Positions 1 through 8,111 of a stretch of 64,000 bases of DNA are shown here, piece after piece. Positions within the stretch are counted from its first letter, which is position 1. Each line of letters begins with the position of its first letter. This DNA comes from CAVYBY01 sp963766935 (GTDB lineage: Bacteria > Actinomycetota > UBA4738 > HRBIN12): the NCBI GenBank assembly GCA_963766935.1, contig CAVYBY010000009.1, positions 1-64,000 of the forward strand, in the 5' to 3' direction. The position numbers and the translations under genes are program-made. A model generated the notes under the pieces. The model made no database searches. It was not told the DNA's origin and saw only the letters and a program-made list of their open reading frames with translations.

Positions 1-656
1 GAGGGCCTCGACGTCCGGGCGATAGCTGCTGATCGCCCAGGATCGATCGGACAGCAGCGGGTCCTCACGCGAGCCGTCGTCGTCGACCAGCATCCCGAAC
101 TGAGCCGGATCGGCGGGGCCTGGGCGAGGTAGTCGTCGGTGAACTCGCCCCCCCATGACGTCATCGCGATGAAGGCGGCCATGCCGGCATTCCGCCCCTT
201 CGCTTCGTAGATGTCACGAACGCCCGCACGGGCTCGTTCGGCGGCGGCGGCGTCGGGGAGCACCGGGATCAGGGGAGGCTCGTGCGCGACTAGGGTGGTC
301 ACGTCCTCGGGGTGGGCGGCCACCAACGCGAGCGCGGTCACCGCGCCGCCGCTGCTGGCGAACATCTCCACCGGCCCGGCGCCGAGCGCAGAGATGAGCG
401 CGTGCACGTCGCCGGCCTGGATCTCCGGAGCATGGTCGACCCTGCCGTCGTTGCGAGTGCTGCGGCCGAGGCCGCGCGGGTCGTAGGTCACCACCGTGCG
501 TTCGGGGAAGAGTGATGCCAGCGTGGCGAATCCGCTCGCGTCCATCGGCTGGCCGATCATGAGCAGCGGTGGACGGCCGTCGGCCGTGGGCAAGGGGCCG
601 TGAACGTCGTAGACGATGTGGGCGTCGGGAAGCTCGAGCGTGTGCGTCGTCGTCAT
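1..656 (-). pseudogene. alpha/beta hydrolase, edge-truncated and frameshifted
   Basis: This is an alpha/beta-hydrolase fold enzyme of unknown substrate whose C-terminus lies beyond the window. The start at 656 has an AGGAGG Shine-Dalgarno 8 nt upstream. The translation shows the oxyanion region (LLMIGQPMD), a YDPRGLGRS segment and a nucleophile elbow MFASSGGAV. Near position 118 the frame must shift by one base to continue into a sensible C-terminal part (QFGMLVDDDGSRED, then SWAISSYRPDVEAL). The first frame also stays open to the edge, so the shift is judged from protein sense and not from a stop codon. An indel in the sequence is the simplest explanation. It is divergent from the cyclase gene. 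Confidence 0.75.
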
Positions 657-823
657 GGCATTGGCCTCCTGAGACGGACGGTGATCTCAGCGTATCCGAC
701 GCCTCCCGGAGAGTGACGGGAGGCCCGATGGCTATCTTCGCGGCTCGTAGCGCATCGCCACCGCGCCCGAGGCTATCCGGCAGCCCATGGCCTCCCCACG
801 GAACGGCGAGAACACCGGGCCAC

Positions 824-829
824 TAGACT
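824..829 (+). promoter_or_regulatory. putative -10 box (TAGACT), leaderless start
   Basis: TAGACT ends 9 nt before the ATG at 839 and no Shine-Dalgarno is visible. This fits a leaderless transcript. No convincing -35 is seen. Confidence 0.4.
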
Positions 830-838
830 CATCCGACC

Positions 839-3800
839 ATGCTGGCCTGTCCTGCGTGCGGGGTCGAGAATCCCGAGGGGTCCCGCTTTTGCAACGCTTG
901 CGGCGAACGGTTCTCCGAGACGGCGCCGGCTCCAGAGGTTCGCAAGACCGTGACCGTCGTCTTCTGCGACGTCACGGGCTCGACCGCCCTCGGCGAGCGT
1001 TTGGACCCCGAGGCGCTCCGGCGCGTGATGATGCGCTATTTCGACGCCATGACCAAGGCGATCGAGCGGCACGGCGGCACCGTGGAGAAGTTCATCGGCG
1101 ATGCCGTGATGGCGGTCTTCGGCATCCCGACCACCCATGAAGACGACGCGATCCGGGCGGTTCGAGCCGCCGACGACATGCGGGAGGGCCTGCGTCTGCT
1201 GAACAAGGAGCTCGAGCGCGACCACGGTGCCACGCTCGAGTGCCGGATCGGCGTCAACACCGGCGAGGTCGTTGCGGGCGACGCCTCCACCCGTCAGGCA
1301 CTGATCACCGGCGACACGGTCAACGTGGCCGCCCGCCTGGAGCAGAATGCCCCGCCCGGCGACGTGCTGATCGCCGACTCGACGGCGCGGCTCGTGCGCG
1401 ATGCCGCGGTCATGGAAGACGTCGAGCCGCTGGCGGTGAAGGGCAAGGCCGAGCCGGTTCCCGCGCACCGCCTGGTCGCCGTCCACGCCGGCGCGGCCGG
1501 CACGGCACGCCGCATGGACTCGCCGCTCGTCGGCCGCGGCCGCCCGCTCGACCAGTTCGCTCAGGCGTTCCAGGAGGTCGTCGCCGACCGCGTCTGCCAC
1601 CTGTTCACCGTGCTCGGCCCCGCGGGCGTCGGGAAGTCCCGGCTGATCCAGGAGGCGCTCGTGCGCATCGGCGCCGACGCGACGGTCCTGCGCGGGCGGT
1701 GTCTCTCCTACGGCGAGGGCATCACGTACTGGCCGCTGATCGAGGTGGTGCGTGACGCGATGGGCGGGAAGGACGACCCAGATCTGACCGCGGCGATCGC
1801 CGCGCTCATCCCGTCCGACGCCTCCGCCGCCGAGGTCGCCTCCCGGGTGGCCGCGGTCGTCGGCGGGGACGTCGGGCTGGCGGCCACGGCCGAAGAGATC
1901 GGGTGGGCCGTCCGGCGGCTCATCGAGGGGCTGGCGCGGGTCCGGCCGGTCGTGCTCGTGCTCGACGATCTGCACTGGGCGGAGCCGGCCTTCCTCGACC
2001 TCGTCGACCAGCTCACCGACTGGAGCCGCGACGCGCCGATCCTCGCGATCTGCATGGCACGTCCGGAGCTGCTCGACGTCTCGCCCGGCTGGGGCGGAGG
2101 CAAGCTGCACGCCACGACGGTCGCCCTGGAGCCGCTGTCCTCCGAGGAGGTGGGCGATCTGATGGAGCACTTCCTCGCCGGAGGCGACCTCGACGAAGTG
2201 CTTCGTCGGCGCATCGACGAGGCGGCCGGCGGGAATCCGCTCTTCGTGGAGGAGACCCTCGCCATGCTCGTCGACGACGGCGCGCTTCGGAACGAGGACG
2301 GGCGGTGGGTCGCGACGCGGGACCTGGAAGAGGTCGCGGTGCCGCCGACGATCCAGGCGCTCCTCGACGCACGCCTCGACCGGCTGGACGAGGCCGACCG
2401 CGTGCTCCTCGGCCGGGCCTCGATCGTCGGCCTGTCCTTCTACTTGGGCGCGCTCCGGGAGCTGACGCCGGAAGCGGAGCGGGGTGAGGTCGCCCGCCGG
2501 GTGCAGCAGTTGCTCCGCCGAGACCTGATCCGGCCCGACGCCTCGGATGTCCCCGGGGAAGAGGCCTTCCGCTTCCACCACGTCCTGCTGCGCGACGCGG
2601 CGTACCAGATGCTGCCGAAGGAGGCTCGCGCCGGACTCCACGAACGCTTCGCCGATTGGCTGGTCGGACGCGCGAACGTGGCCGACCTCGACGAGTTCGC
2701 CGGCTACCACCTGGAGCAGGCGCATGGGCTGCGCCTGGAGCTCGGCCCCGAGGACGACGACGCCCGCTCGATCGCGGCCCGCGCCGCCGACCGGCTGTCG
2801 GCAGCCGGGAGGCGGGCCTGGGATCGCGGCGACCTCCGGGCCTCGGAGAACCTGTACCGGCGCGCCGCGGCGCTGCGGGGGCCGACCGATTCCCTGCGGG
2901 CCCGCGACCTGCTGGCGGTGGCGTGGTCGCTCGATGGCCGCGACCTCGAGGCGGATGCGTCCCCGTTCTTCAAGGAGGCGCTCCCCGCTGCCGCTGCGGC
3001 CGGTGACCGGGCCTCGGAGATCACGGCGTCGCTCGGCATCGCCTACACCCGCGCGGTCGCCGAGCCCGAGGGCGGCGCCCCGCGCCTGGCGGCCATGCTC
3101 GACGAGATGGTTCCCGAGCTGGAGGCGCTCGAGGACCATGCGGGGCTCGCCATCGCGTTCGTGCTGCGTTCGCAGGTCCACTGGATGGATTGCCGATTCA
3201 CGCAGGCCAAGCTGGAGTGCGATCGCGCGCTCGCCAGCGCGCGGACCGCAGGCGACCGGCACTGGTTGTACGCCGCGTCGACGATCCGCGCCACCGCGAG
3301 CATCCTCGGCTCCGCGACGGTCTCGGAGATCGGCGACGTGCTCGACGAGATGGACACGGAGATCGCCACGTTCCCGTCGCTGGGGGCGTTCGTCTCCGCG
3401 GCGCGCGGAATCATGCTGGCGATGCTCGGCCGCTTCGATGAGGCCCGCCGGCTGAGCGACGAGGCGATGCGCCTGGCGGCCGAGCTTCGGGGGGAGGCGC
3501 CTCCGGGTATGTACGAGTCCCGGTTCCGGATCGAGTCCTTCGCCGGGGCCGACGAGGCCGCCGAGCGGTTCATCGGCGCGGCCTACGACATCCTGGTGAG
3601 CCACGGCAACGTCGCGAACTCGTCGACCTCGGCGGGCGAGCGCGGTCTCGCCTGCCTGCGTCTTGGGCGCAGGGAGGAGGCCCATCGCTGGGCCGGGGTG
3701 TGCCGGGACACGACCTCGAGCGACGACGTGATCAACCAGCAGCTGTGGCGAACGATCGAAGCCGTGCTCGCGGCTCGGGACGGGCGTCGCGACGAGGCCG

Positions 3801-4027
3801 ACGGCTTGATCGCCGAGGCGATCGGGTGGGCCGACCGGAGCGACGACCTGATGGATCGCGCGGGGCTGTGTCTCGCCGAGGCCGAGATCCACCACCTGGC
3901 CGGCCGCGACGACGAGGCGCGGGGCGCGTTCGACCGAGCCCGCGAGCTGTTCCGGCGCAAGGGGGCCACGGTGGGCGAGACGGTCGTCGCCCGCCACGCC
4001 GCCGCGCTGGGCCGCTCCGTCGACTGA
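839..4027 (+). CDS. zinc-ribbon / class III adenylate-guanylate cyclase / AAA ATPase regulator
   Basis: A large cytoplasmic signalling protein of 1062 aa. Residues 4-24 form a zinc ribbon (CPACG and FCNACG). Residues about 32-205 form a class III cyclase domain with both metal-binding aspartates (FCDVTGST and IGDAVMAVFG), the substrate-contact lysine in VEKFIGD and the VNVAARLE segment carrying transition-state Asn/Arg. A MalT-like ATPase follows, with Walker A GPAGVGKS and Walker B VLVLDDLHWAEP. The last roughly 450 residues are helical and TPR-like. The family couples cyclase and ATPase modules; the ligand is unknown. No cAMP receptor is encoded in the window. The catalytic residues are present, so activity is likely. 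Confidence 0.9.
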   Translation: MLACPACGVENPEGSRFCNACGERFSETAPAPEVRKTVTVVFCDVTGSTALGERLDPEALRRVMMRYFDAMTKAIERHGGTVEKFIGDAVMAVFGIPTTHEDDAIRAVRAADDMREGLRLLNKELERDHGATLECRIGVNTGEVVAGDASTRQALITGDTVNVAARLEQNAPPGDVLIADSTARLVRDAAVMEDVEPLAVKGKAEPVPAHRLVAVHAGAAGTARRMDSPLVGRGRPLDQFAQAFQEVVADRVCHLFTVLGPAGVGKSRLIQEALVRIGADATVLRGRCLSYGEGITYWPLIEVVRDAMGGKDDPDLTAAIAALIPSDASAAEVASRVAAVVGGDVGLAATAEEIGWAVRRLIEGLARVRPVVLVLDDLHWAEPAFLDLVDQLTDWSRDAPILAICMARPELLDVSPGWGGGKLHATTVALEPLSSEEVGDLMEHFLAGGDLDEVLRRRIDEAAGGNPLFVEETLAMLVDDGALRNEDGRWVATRDLEEVAVPPTIQALLDARLDRLDEADRVLLGRASIVGLSFYLGALRELTPEAERGEVARRVQQLLRRDLIRPDASDVPGEEAFRFHHVLLRDAAYQMLPKEARAGLHERFADWLVGRANVADLDEFAGYHLEQAHGLRLELGPEDDDARSIAARAADRLSAAGRRAWDRGDLRASENLYRRAAALRGPTDSLRARDLLAVAWSLDGRDLEADASPFFKEALPAAAAAGDRASEITASLGIAYTRAVAEPEGGAPRLAAMLDEMVPELEALEDHAGLAIAFVLRSQVHWMDCRFTQAKLECDRALASARTAGDRHWLYAASTIRATASILGSATVSEIGDVLDEMDTEIATFPSLGAFVSAARGIMLAMLGRFDEARRLSDEAMRLAAELRGEAPPGMYESRFRIESFAGADEAAERFIGAAYDILVSHGNVANSSTSAGERGLACLRLGRREEAHRWAGVCRDTTSSDDVINQQLWRTIEAVLAARDGRRDEADGLIAEAIGWADRSDDLMDRAGLCLAEAEIHHLAGRDDEARGAFDRARELFRRKGATVGETVVARHAAALGRSVD

Positions 4028-4050
4028 CGCTTCTTGCCGTGCTCGCTTCG

Positions 4051-4142
4051 CGGAGGCGGACGGGAATCGAACCCGCCGGGGAGCTTGCGCCCCCCCTACG
4101 GTGTTGAAGACCGCGGAGCCCACCAGGAACCCTGACGCCTCC
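4051..4142 (-). tRNA. selC: tRNA-Sec (anticodon TCA), selC
   Basis: A 92-nt tRNA reads on the minus strand. The acceptor strands are GGAGGCG and CGCCTCC plus discriminator G, and no CCA is encoded. The anticodon loop is CTTCAAC with anticodon TCA between CGGT and ACCG. A long variable arm (GGGGGGC, GCAA loop, GCTCCCC) and a T loop TTCGATT on a GCGGG/CCCGT stem follow. The long variable arm, extended acceptor/T domain, 92-nt length and UCA anticodon are hallmarks of selenocysteine tRNA. The eighth acceptor pair is a T-C mismatch and the D stem is imperfect. selA, selB and selD are not in the window. Confidence 0.93.
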
Positions 4143-4235
4143 GCGGCAGAGCGTAGCCGCCGGGCCGTCGGTGACGGCGCCGGCAGCGCCGGTGTGTCGT
4201 TCGCCGGGCAGGGCGAGACCATCCCCTCGGGAGGG

Positions 4236-5243
4236 ATGTCGGTGAGGCTTCGAAAACTTGGCTCGACCGGACCCGAGGTGTCGGCGATCGGTCTGGGGTG
4301 CATGGGGATGTCCGGCGCCTACGGACCGGCCGATCGGGCCGAGAGCATCGCCACGATCCATGCCGCGCTGGACGCCGGGATCACGCTGCTCGACACGGGC
4401 GACTACTACGGCATGGGCCACAACGAGATGCTGATCGGCGAGGCGCTTCGGGGCCGTGACCGCGACGCCGTCACGATCAGCGTCAAGTTCGGAGCGCTCC
4501 GCGATCCGGCCAACGCCTACATCGGCTTCGATGGCCGGCCGGTGGCCGTCAAGAACGCCCTGGCCTACACGCTGCAACGGCTTGGCACCGATCACGTCGA
4601 CGTGTACCGGCTGGGGCGGCTCGACCCGGCCGTGCCGATCGAAGACACGGTCGGCGCCATCGCCGAGATGATCGAGGCCGGCTACGTCCGTCACGTGGGG
4701 CTCTCCGAGGCGGGAGCCGAGACGGTCCGACGGGCGAGTGCCGCGCATCCCGTGGCCGATCTCCAGATCGAGTACTCCGTGCTCTCGCGCGGGATCGAAG
4801 CGGAGATCCTGCCGGTCTGCCGGGAGCTGGGCGTCGGCATCACGGCCTACGGGGTGCTCTCGCGCGGGCTCATCGGCGGTGGCTTGTCGAAGAAGCGGGC
4901 GCCCGGCGACATCCGCGGCAACTTCCCGCGCTTTCGACCCGAGAATCTCGATCGCAACCGTTCGCTCCTCGAGGGTCTCCGCGCGATCGCCGACGAGCGA
5001 GGGGTGACCCTCGCCCAACTCGCGATCGCGTGGGTTCTGTCCCGCGGCGACGACATCGTCCCGCTCATCGGAACCACGAAGCGCGAGCGGCTCGCCGAGG
5101 CGATCGCGGCGGCCGACCTGGAGCCGACCGAGGAGGACCTCGCCGCCATCGAGCGTGCCGTCCCGCCGGGGTCGGTGGCCGGAGATCGCTACGACGAACG
5201 GCAGATGGCCGTGCTCGACAGCGAACGAGGCAGGGACCGGTAG
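4236..5243 (+). CDS. aldo/keto reductase
   Basis: A 335-aa NAD(P)H-dependent aldo/keto reductase with a TIM-barrel fold, physiological substrate unknown. The chosen ATG follows a GGGAGGG Shine-Dalgarno; earlier in-frame codons run back through the tRNA-Sec gene and are rejected. Of the AKR tetrad, the Asp and Tyr lie in DTGDYYGMG and the Lys in SVKFG. The usual His (LHRxDP) aligns with Gly in YRLGRLDP. The N-terminal RKLGSTGPEVSAIGLGCMGMSG is typical. The His substitution may change or reduce carbonyl reduction. Confidence 0.87.
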   Translation: MSVRLRKLGSTGPEVSAIGLGCMGMSGAYGPADRAESIATIHAALDAGITLLDTGDYYGMGHNEMLIGEALRGRDRDAVTISVKFGALRDPANAYIGFDGRPVAVKNALAYTLQRLGTDHVDVYRLGRLDPAVPIEDTVGAIAEMIEAGYVRHVGLSEAGAETVRRASAAHPVADLQIEYSVLSRGIEAEILPVCRELGVGITAYGVLSRGLIGGGLSKKRAPGDIRGNFPRFRPENLDRNRSLLEGLRAIADERGVTLAQLAIAWVLSRGDDIVPLIGTTKRERLAEAIAAADLEPTEEDLAAIERAVPPGSVAGDRYDERQMAVLDSERGRDR

Positions 5244-5260
5244 CCGGGTCGACGCTGCCG

Positions 5261-6256
5261 CTAGCTCGGCACCGTCAGGACGACTCCCACGAGGTCGGCG
5301 TCCTTGGACGAGGGCGGACATGCAATCGGTGGTTTGTCGGTGGCATCGTCCGTGTCGTTCAGCGCGAGCGCACAGGCCAACTTCACATTGGGAGGCAGCG
5401 GCACTTGGAAATTGGTCTGGAGGACTCCGTCTGTGTCTGCCGCGAGGAGCGAGGAGTACAACGAATGGGTCCGACCGGAGCCCGTCGCGAGCACCTCGAC
5501 GGCTACGAGATCGTGACTCCCGACGCCCGAGGCGGAGATCGTGACGTCCACGAGCTGCGTTCCCGTTGAGTCCTTGGTGAGAGCCGCCGTCAACTGGGGA
5601 CGAGCCGACGCCGTCGGGAGGAGAACCCGAAGGCATCCCAGGCGTTCGTCGCCCGTGACCGAGGTCTGCTCGTTCGTATCGGTTGCATGGTTGCAGTCGC
5701 GATCCGCGCTCGTAGCGGCCCCGACGACGACGGTGGTGTATTCGCCGGGTCGGAGGGGGATTGAGATCGGCAAGCTCACGTCTCCATGCGTGTCGGGCCC
5801 GATGTCAGCCTGGAAAAGCGGCACGAGCCCATGAGGTCCGTCCCCGAATGCAAAGACGTGCAGGCGGTCTTCGGCCCGGAGCCCGCTCTCCGTCACGGTG
5901 GCGTCGACCGTGACTCTGGATCCCAGGGTCACCTTGGCGGAGATGCTCGGCTGCTCGATGAGTCCCGCGGTGCGCACCGCAGTCACGAGCCCGATGACAA
6001 GACTCCCCGCGAAGAGCCCGCCGCTCAGGGCGAGCAGCCACTCGGGGCTCTTCTTGACGAACACCGCGATGGCGCTGAAAACGAGGGCGAACACCAGAAA
6101 GACGATTGCGACGAGCACCAGGCCTCGGAAGTTCCGCAGGGTGCGCTGCAGGTCGCCGCTAACCGTTCCGACAGCCGCGAGGACGGTCGTGACCACGCCG
6201 AATGCGGCGGTGGCTTGCTTGACGATCGAGTCGAAGCGGTCGTTGGTATCCACCAT
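5261..6256 (-). CDS. membrane protein with two TM helices and an exported beta-rich domain
   Basis: A 331-aa protein of no recognised family. A short charged N-terminus is followed by two hydrophobic helices at about residues 46-68 and 74-97, then about 230 residues that look beta-rich with several cysteines (DRDCNHATD, RLGCLRV, KLACALA, PIACPPS). The C-terminal region is probably outside the membrane and disulphide-stabilised; this is inference. It converges on the aldo/keto reductase and stands alone. Confidence 0.6.
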   Translation of the reverse strand: MVDTNDRFDSIVKQATAAFGVVTTVLAAVGTVSGDLQRTLRNFRGLVLVAIVFLVFALVFSAIAVFVKKSPEWLLALSGGLFAGSLVIGLVTAVRTAGLIEQPSISAKVTLGSRVTVDATVTESGLRAEDRLHVFAFGDGPHGLVPLFQADIGPDTHGDVSLPISIPLRPGEYTTVVVGAATSADRDCNHATDTNEQTSVTGDERLGCLRVLLPTASARPQLTAALTKDSTGTQLVDVTISASGVGSHDLVAVEVLATGSGRTHSLYSSLLAADTDGVLQTNFQVPLPPNVKLACALALNDTDDATDKPPIACPPSSKDADLVGVVLTVPS

Positions 6257-6413
6257 CCCGACCTATCACCTCCGACTCAGCGACTCCCCACCACCCGGCA
6301 GTGCCGCCGGGCCCGAGAGGATTCAAGCCGTCGTCTCTCGAAGAAGCAACACCACCTCGGACCCAGAGGCGCGTGGTCGTTCGCGAGAGGAAGGTTGAAC
6401 AGCCAATAGAGGC

Positions 6414-6512
6414 CTAGCGGGATTTCCCGCGCGCAATGAATCCGATGACGGCGCCGATAACGAGAATCACGATGACGATCCACAACAGTGTTCCGAGCAC
6501 ACCTGCGATCAC
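6414..6512 (-). CDS. 32-aa hydrophobic membrane peptide
   Basis: A GTG start at 6512 has an AGGAGG Shine-Dalgarno 5 nt upstream (CAGGAGGTCATCGTG). The peptide is one long hydrophobic helix ending in a basic tail, with GTLLWIVIVILVIGAVIGF followed by IARGKSR. It resembles the short hydrophobic proteins common in actinobacteria and has no assigned role. A longer reading from 6728 lies mostly over the RES toxin gene in another frame and is unlikely. Confidence 0.5.
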   Translation of the reverse strand: MIAGVLGTLLWIVIVILVIGAVIGFIARGKSR

Positions 6513-6613
6513 GATGACCTCCTGAGTCGGCCTCCAGTACAGCTTCGACGAAGGTACCCCACCCGCGCGGATTTGGATCCTCTTCGGCGAGGTTCGGCTG
6601 GGCTGCACACGGG

Positions 6614-7156
6614 CTAGACGAACCAGTCCTCGAACGCCTGCCGGCCGGCGAGCCGGAGCCGCTCGGCGCGCTGGAACCACGCGAGCTCCTCGCCGCGGTC
6701 CCCGGCGCGGGCCGACGCGCTCCGGCACGCGATCCCGGGCTCATCCTGATCCCACGCCGCCTGCCCGATCGGCCGGCAACGCTCCTGAGGAAACGCCGAG
6801 CCGGAATCGTCCAGGGGGTACGCGCGGGGGAGCCCTGCTGCGGCGCACCCCTGGTTCGTGACCGCGTCGACGAATCGGTCCTCGGCCACGTCGGTGTGAA
6901 CGAGCACGGGTCGGCGCTCCGCGGTCATGTCCAGAACCGAATACGGAAGCCCCCGGAACTTGGCGAGGACGAACGATCGCGCCAGTTCGACGGTGGTGAA
7001 GAGATAGACGACCGGGAAGGATCCGGGGGCGTTCCATCGGCCACCGCGTTCCGCCGACGGGCGGCCGTCGAGCGGCCGTGCCCAGTCGGGATCGGCCACG
7101 CGGAGATGGCGGCCGCCGCGCCGCAGATGGCGAAACCTCAAGCGCTCGTCGCCCAA
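6614..7156 (-). CDS. RES-domain toxin
   Basis: A 180-aa RES-family protein. Studied members degrade or modify NAD+ and so stop growth. The family's Arg, Glu and Ser are present in order: GGRWNAPGS at about residue 40, TTVELARSF at about 55 and CRSASARAGD at about 145. It starts inside the end of the upstream antitoxin gene (overlap 7138-7156), implying translational coupling. Together the two form a type II toxin-antitoxin operon. The length is normal for the family. Confidence 0.85.
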   Translation of the reverse strand: MGDERLRFRHLRRGGRHLRVADPDWARPLDGRPSAERGGRWNAPGSFPVVYLFTTVELARSFVLAKFRGLPYSVLDMTAERRPVLVHTDVAEDRFVDAVTNQGCAAAGLPRAYPLDDSGSAFPQERCRPIGQAAWDQDEPGIACRSASARAGDRGEELAWFQRAERLRLAGRQAFEDWFV

Positions 7157-7950
7157 TCAAAGGAGTCGCGAACCAGTTCGAGGAGCCGTTCGTGGCGATC
7201 GTCGGCGATCATGTCCAGCATCGAACGGTTCCCGTACGCGCGGGCCGGGGTTCGGACGGCTGCGGGAATGCGGTCCTGGAGGAGATTCCGCTCCAACAGA
7301 TCCGCGATCTGCGCGACCACAAGGGCTTTGGGCCGGCGCGCGGACGGGATGCCGTCGTCGATCCACTGGGAAACGGCCTGACGCCGCACTTCGAAGAGCC
7401 CGGCGAGCTCGGTTCGGCTGAGGCCGAAGACGCTCTCGATCCGCTGAAGGAGGGGCTGCTGCTCCTGGAGCTCCACCCACACTTGGCGGGCGAACCGCGC
7501 GAACGCCGCCGGGCCGACATCCCAGTGCGGAAGCCCGCCTGGTCCGGCCGGAATGGGGGACAGCCCTGGGATCGCGTCCCGGAGCCGGCCTACGAGGCAT
7601 AGGGCAGCTCCGCGGCCGGCGCCGAACCGAGTCACCCATTGTGAGAAGGGTGCGCTGAGCGCGAGCTGGTCGAGCAGGGACCCGCCGATCGAGGAGCGTG
7701 CGTGCTTCACGTCGATCAGAAAAACCTCTCCGGCGTTCGTTCGGACCACGAGGTCGGGCACCGCGTCGTGCGCGAGCGTAAGACACCGTGCCGACAAGCC
7801 GCGCCACGCGCGCACGTACTCACGAGCGGCGCCCTCGTGTCCGCGCAAGGCGGAGGGGATGACCCGGTCGAGGTCGTCGAGCAGCTCGCTCGCTGCAGCC
7901 TCGAGCTCCGCGACGGCGATCTCGGGATCGGTCGTATCCAGAAAATTCAT
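7138..7950 (-). CDS. RES-partner antitoxin with PD-(D/E)xK nuclease-like N-terminus and Xre HTH
   Basis: A 270-aa protein when started at 7950. That ATG has a -10-like TATGCT ending 6 nt upstream, which suggests a leaderless transcript; an upstream start at 8064 would run through the promoter. The C-terminal third is a classic RES partner: an Xre-like HTH (about 176-215, with LSRTELAGLFEVRRQAVSQW) and an MbcA/ParS-type toxin-binding tail (about 238-267, AYGNRSMLDMIADDRHERLL). The first 150 residues are extra. They contain PD at 65-66 and DVK at 80-82 (VPDLVVRTNAGEVFLIDVKH), the spacing and beta-hairpin pattern of a PD-(D/E)xK nuclease core. Typical partners are only about 130-160 aa. Nuclease activity is inferred, not shown. 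Confidence 0.8.
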   Translation of the reverse strand: MNFLDTTDPEIAVAELEAAASELLDDLDRVIPSALRGHEGAAREYVRAWRGLSARCLTLAHDAVPDLVVRTNAGEVFLIDVKHARSSIGGSLLDQLALSAPFSQWVTRFGAGRGAALCLVGRLRDAIPGLSPIPAGPGGLPHWDVGPAAFARFARQVWVELQEQQPLLQRIESVFGLSRTELAGLFEVRRQAVSQWIDDGIPSARRPKALVVAQIADLLERNLLQDRIPAAVRTPARAYGNRSMLDMIADDRHERLLELVRDSFDWATSA

Positions 7951-7952
7951 GG

Positions 7953-7998
7953 CGCAAGCATATCGCAAGTCAATCGCGCCGCGCAAGCAAACCGCAAG
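7953..7998 (-). promoter_or_regulatory. promoter and four-copy operator of the toxin-antitoxin operon
   Basis: CGCAAG (CTTGCG on the coding strand) occurs at 7953, 7964, 7982 and 7993: two pairs with an 11-bp period and 18 bp between pairs. A candidate promoter is interleaved: -35 TTGCGC (7981-7986), 18-bp spacer, -10 TATGCT (7957-7962), ATG at 7950. Repeats on both -35 and -10 suggest autorepression by the Xre domain. Confidence 0.6.
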
Positions 7999-8095
7999 CA
8001 GCCCCGGGCGGCTCTCCAGCTTCTGTTTCACCTGCCGGCGGAGGTCGGCGCGAGCCGACATCACCCGTGGGCCCGGTCTCCGGCGGGGTCCGGCG

Positions 8096-8101
8096 TAGCA
8101 T
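8096..8101 (+). promoter_or_regulatory. putative -10 box (TAGCAT), leaderless lgt start
   Basis: TAGCAT ends 10 nt before the ATG at 8112. The box overlaps the earlier in-frame ATG at 8100, which argues for 8112 as the real start. Confidence 0.38.
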
Positions 8102-8111
8102 GGGACTCGAA

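Noticed and set aside
773..4303. A 1176-aa open frame on the minus strand opposite the cyclase gene
   Set aside because: It is a mirror frame of a high-GC gene: Arg/Gly/Ala/His-rich, no domains, no ribosome site, and it runs through the tRNA-Sec gene.
4028..5243. Selenoprotein candidates near selC
   Set aside because: I looked for frames continuing past TGA with a conserved Cys-equivalent position. None was convincing; the aldo/keto reductase reads through without TGA.
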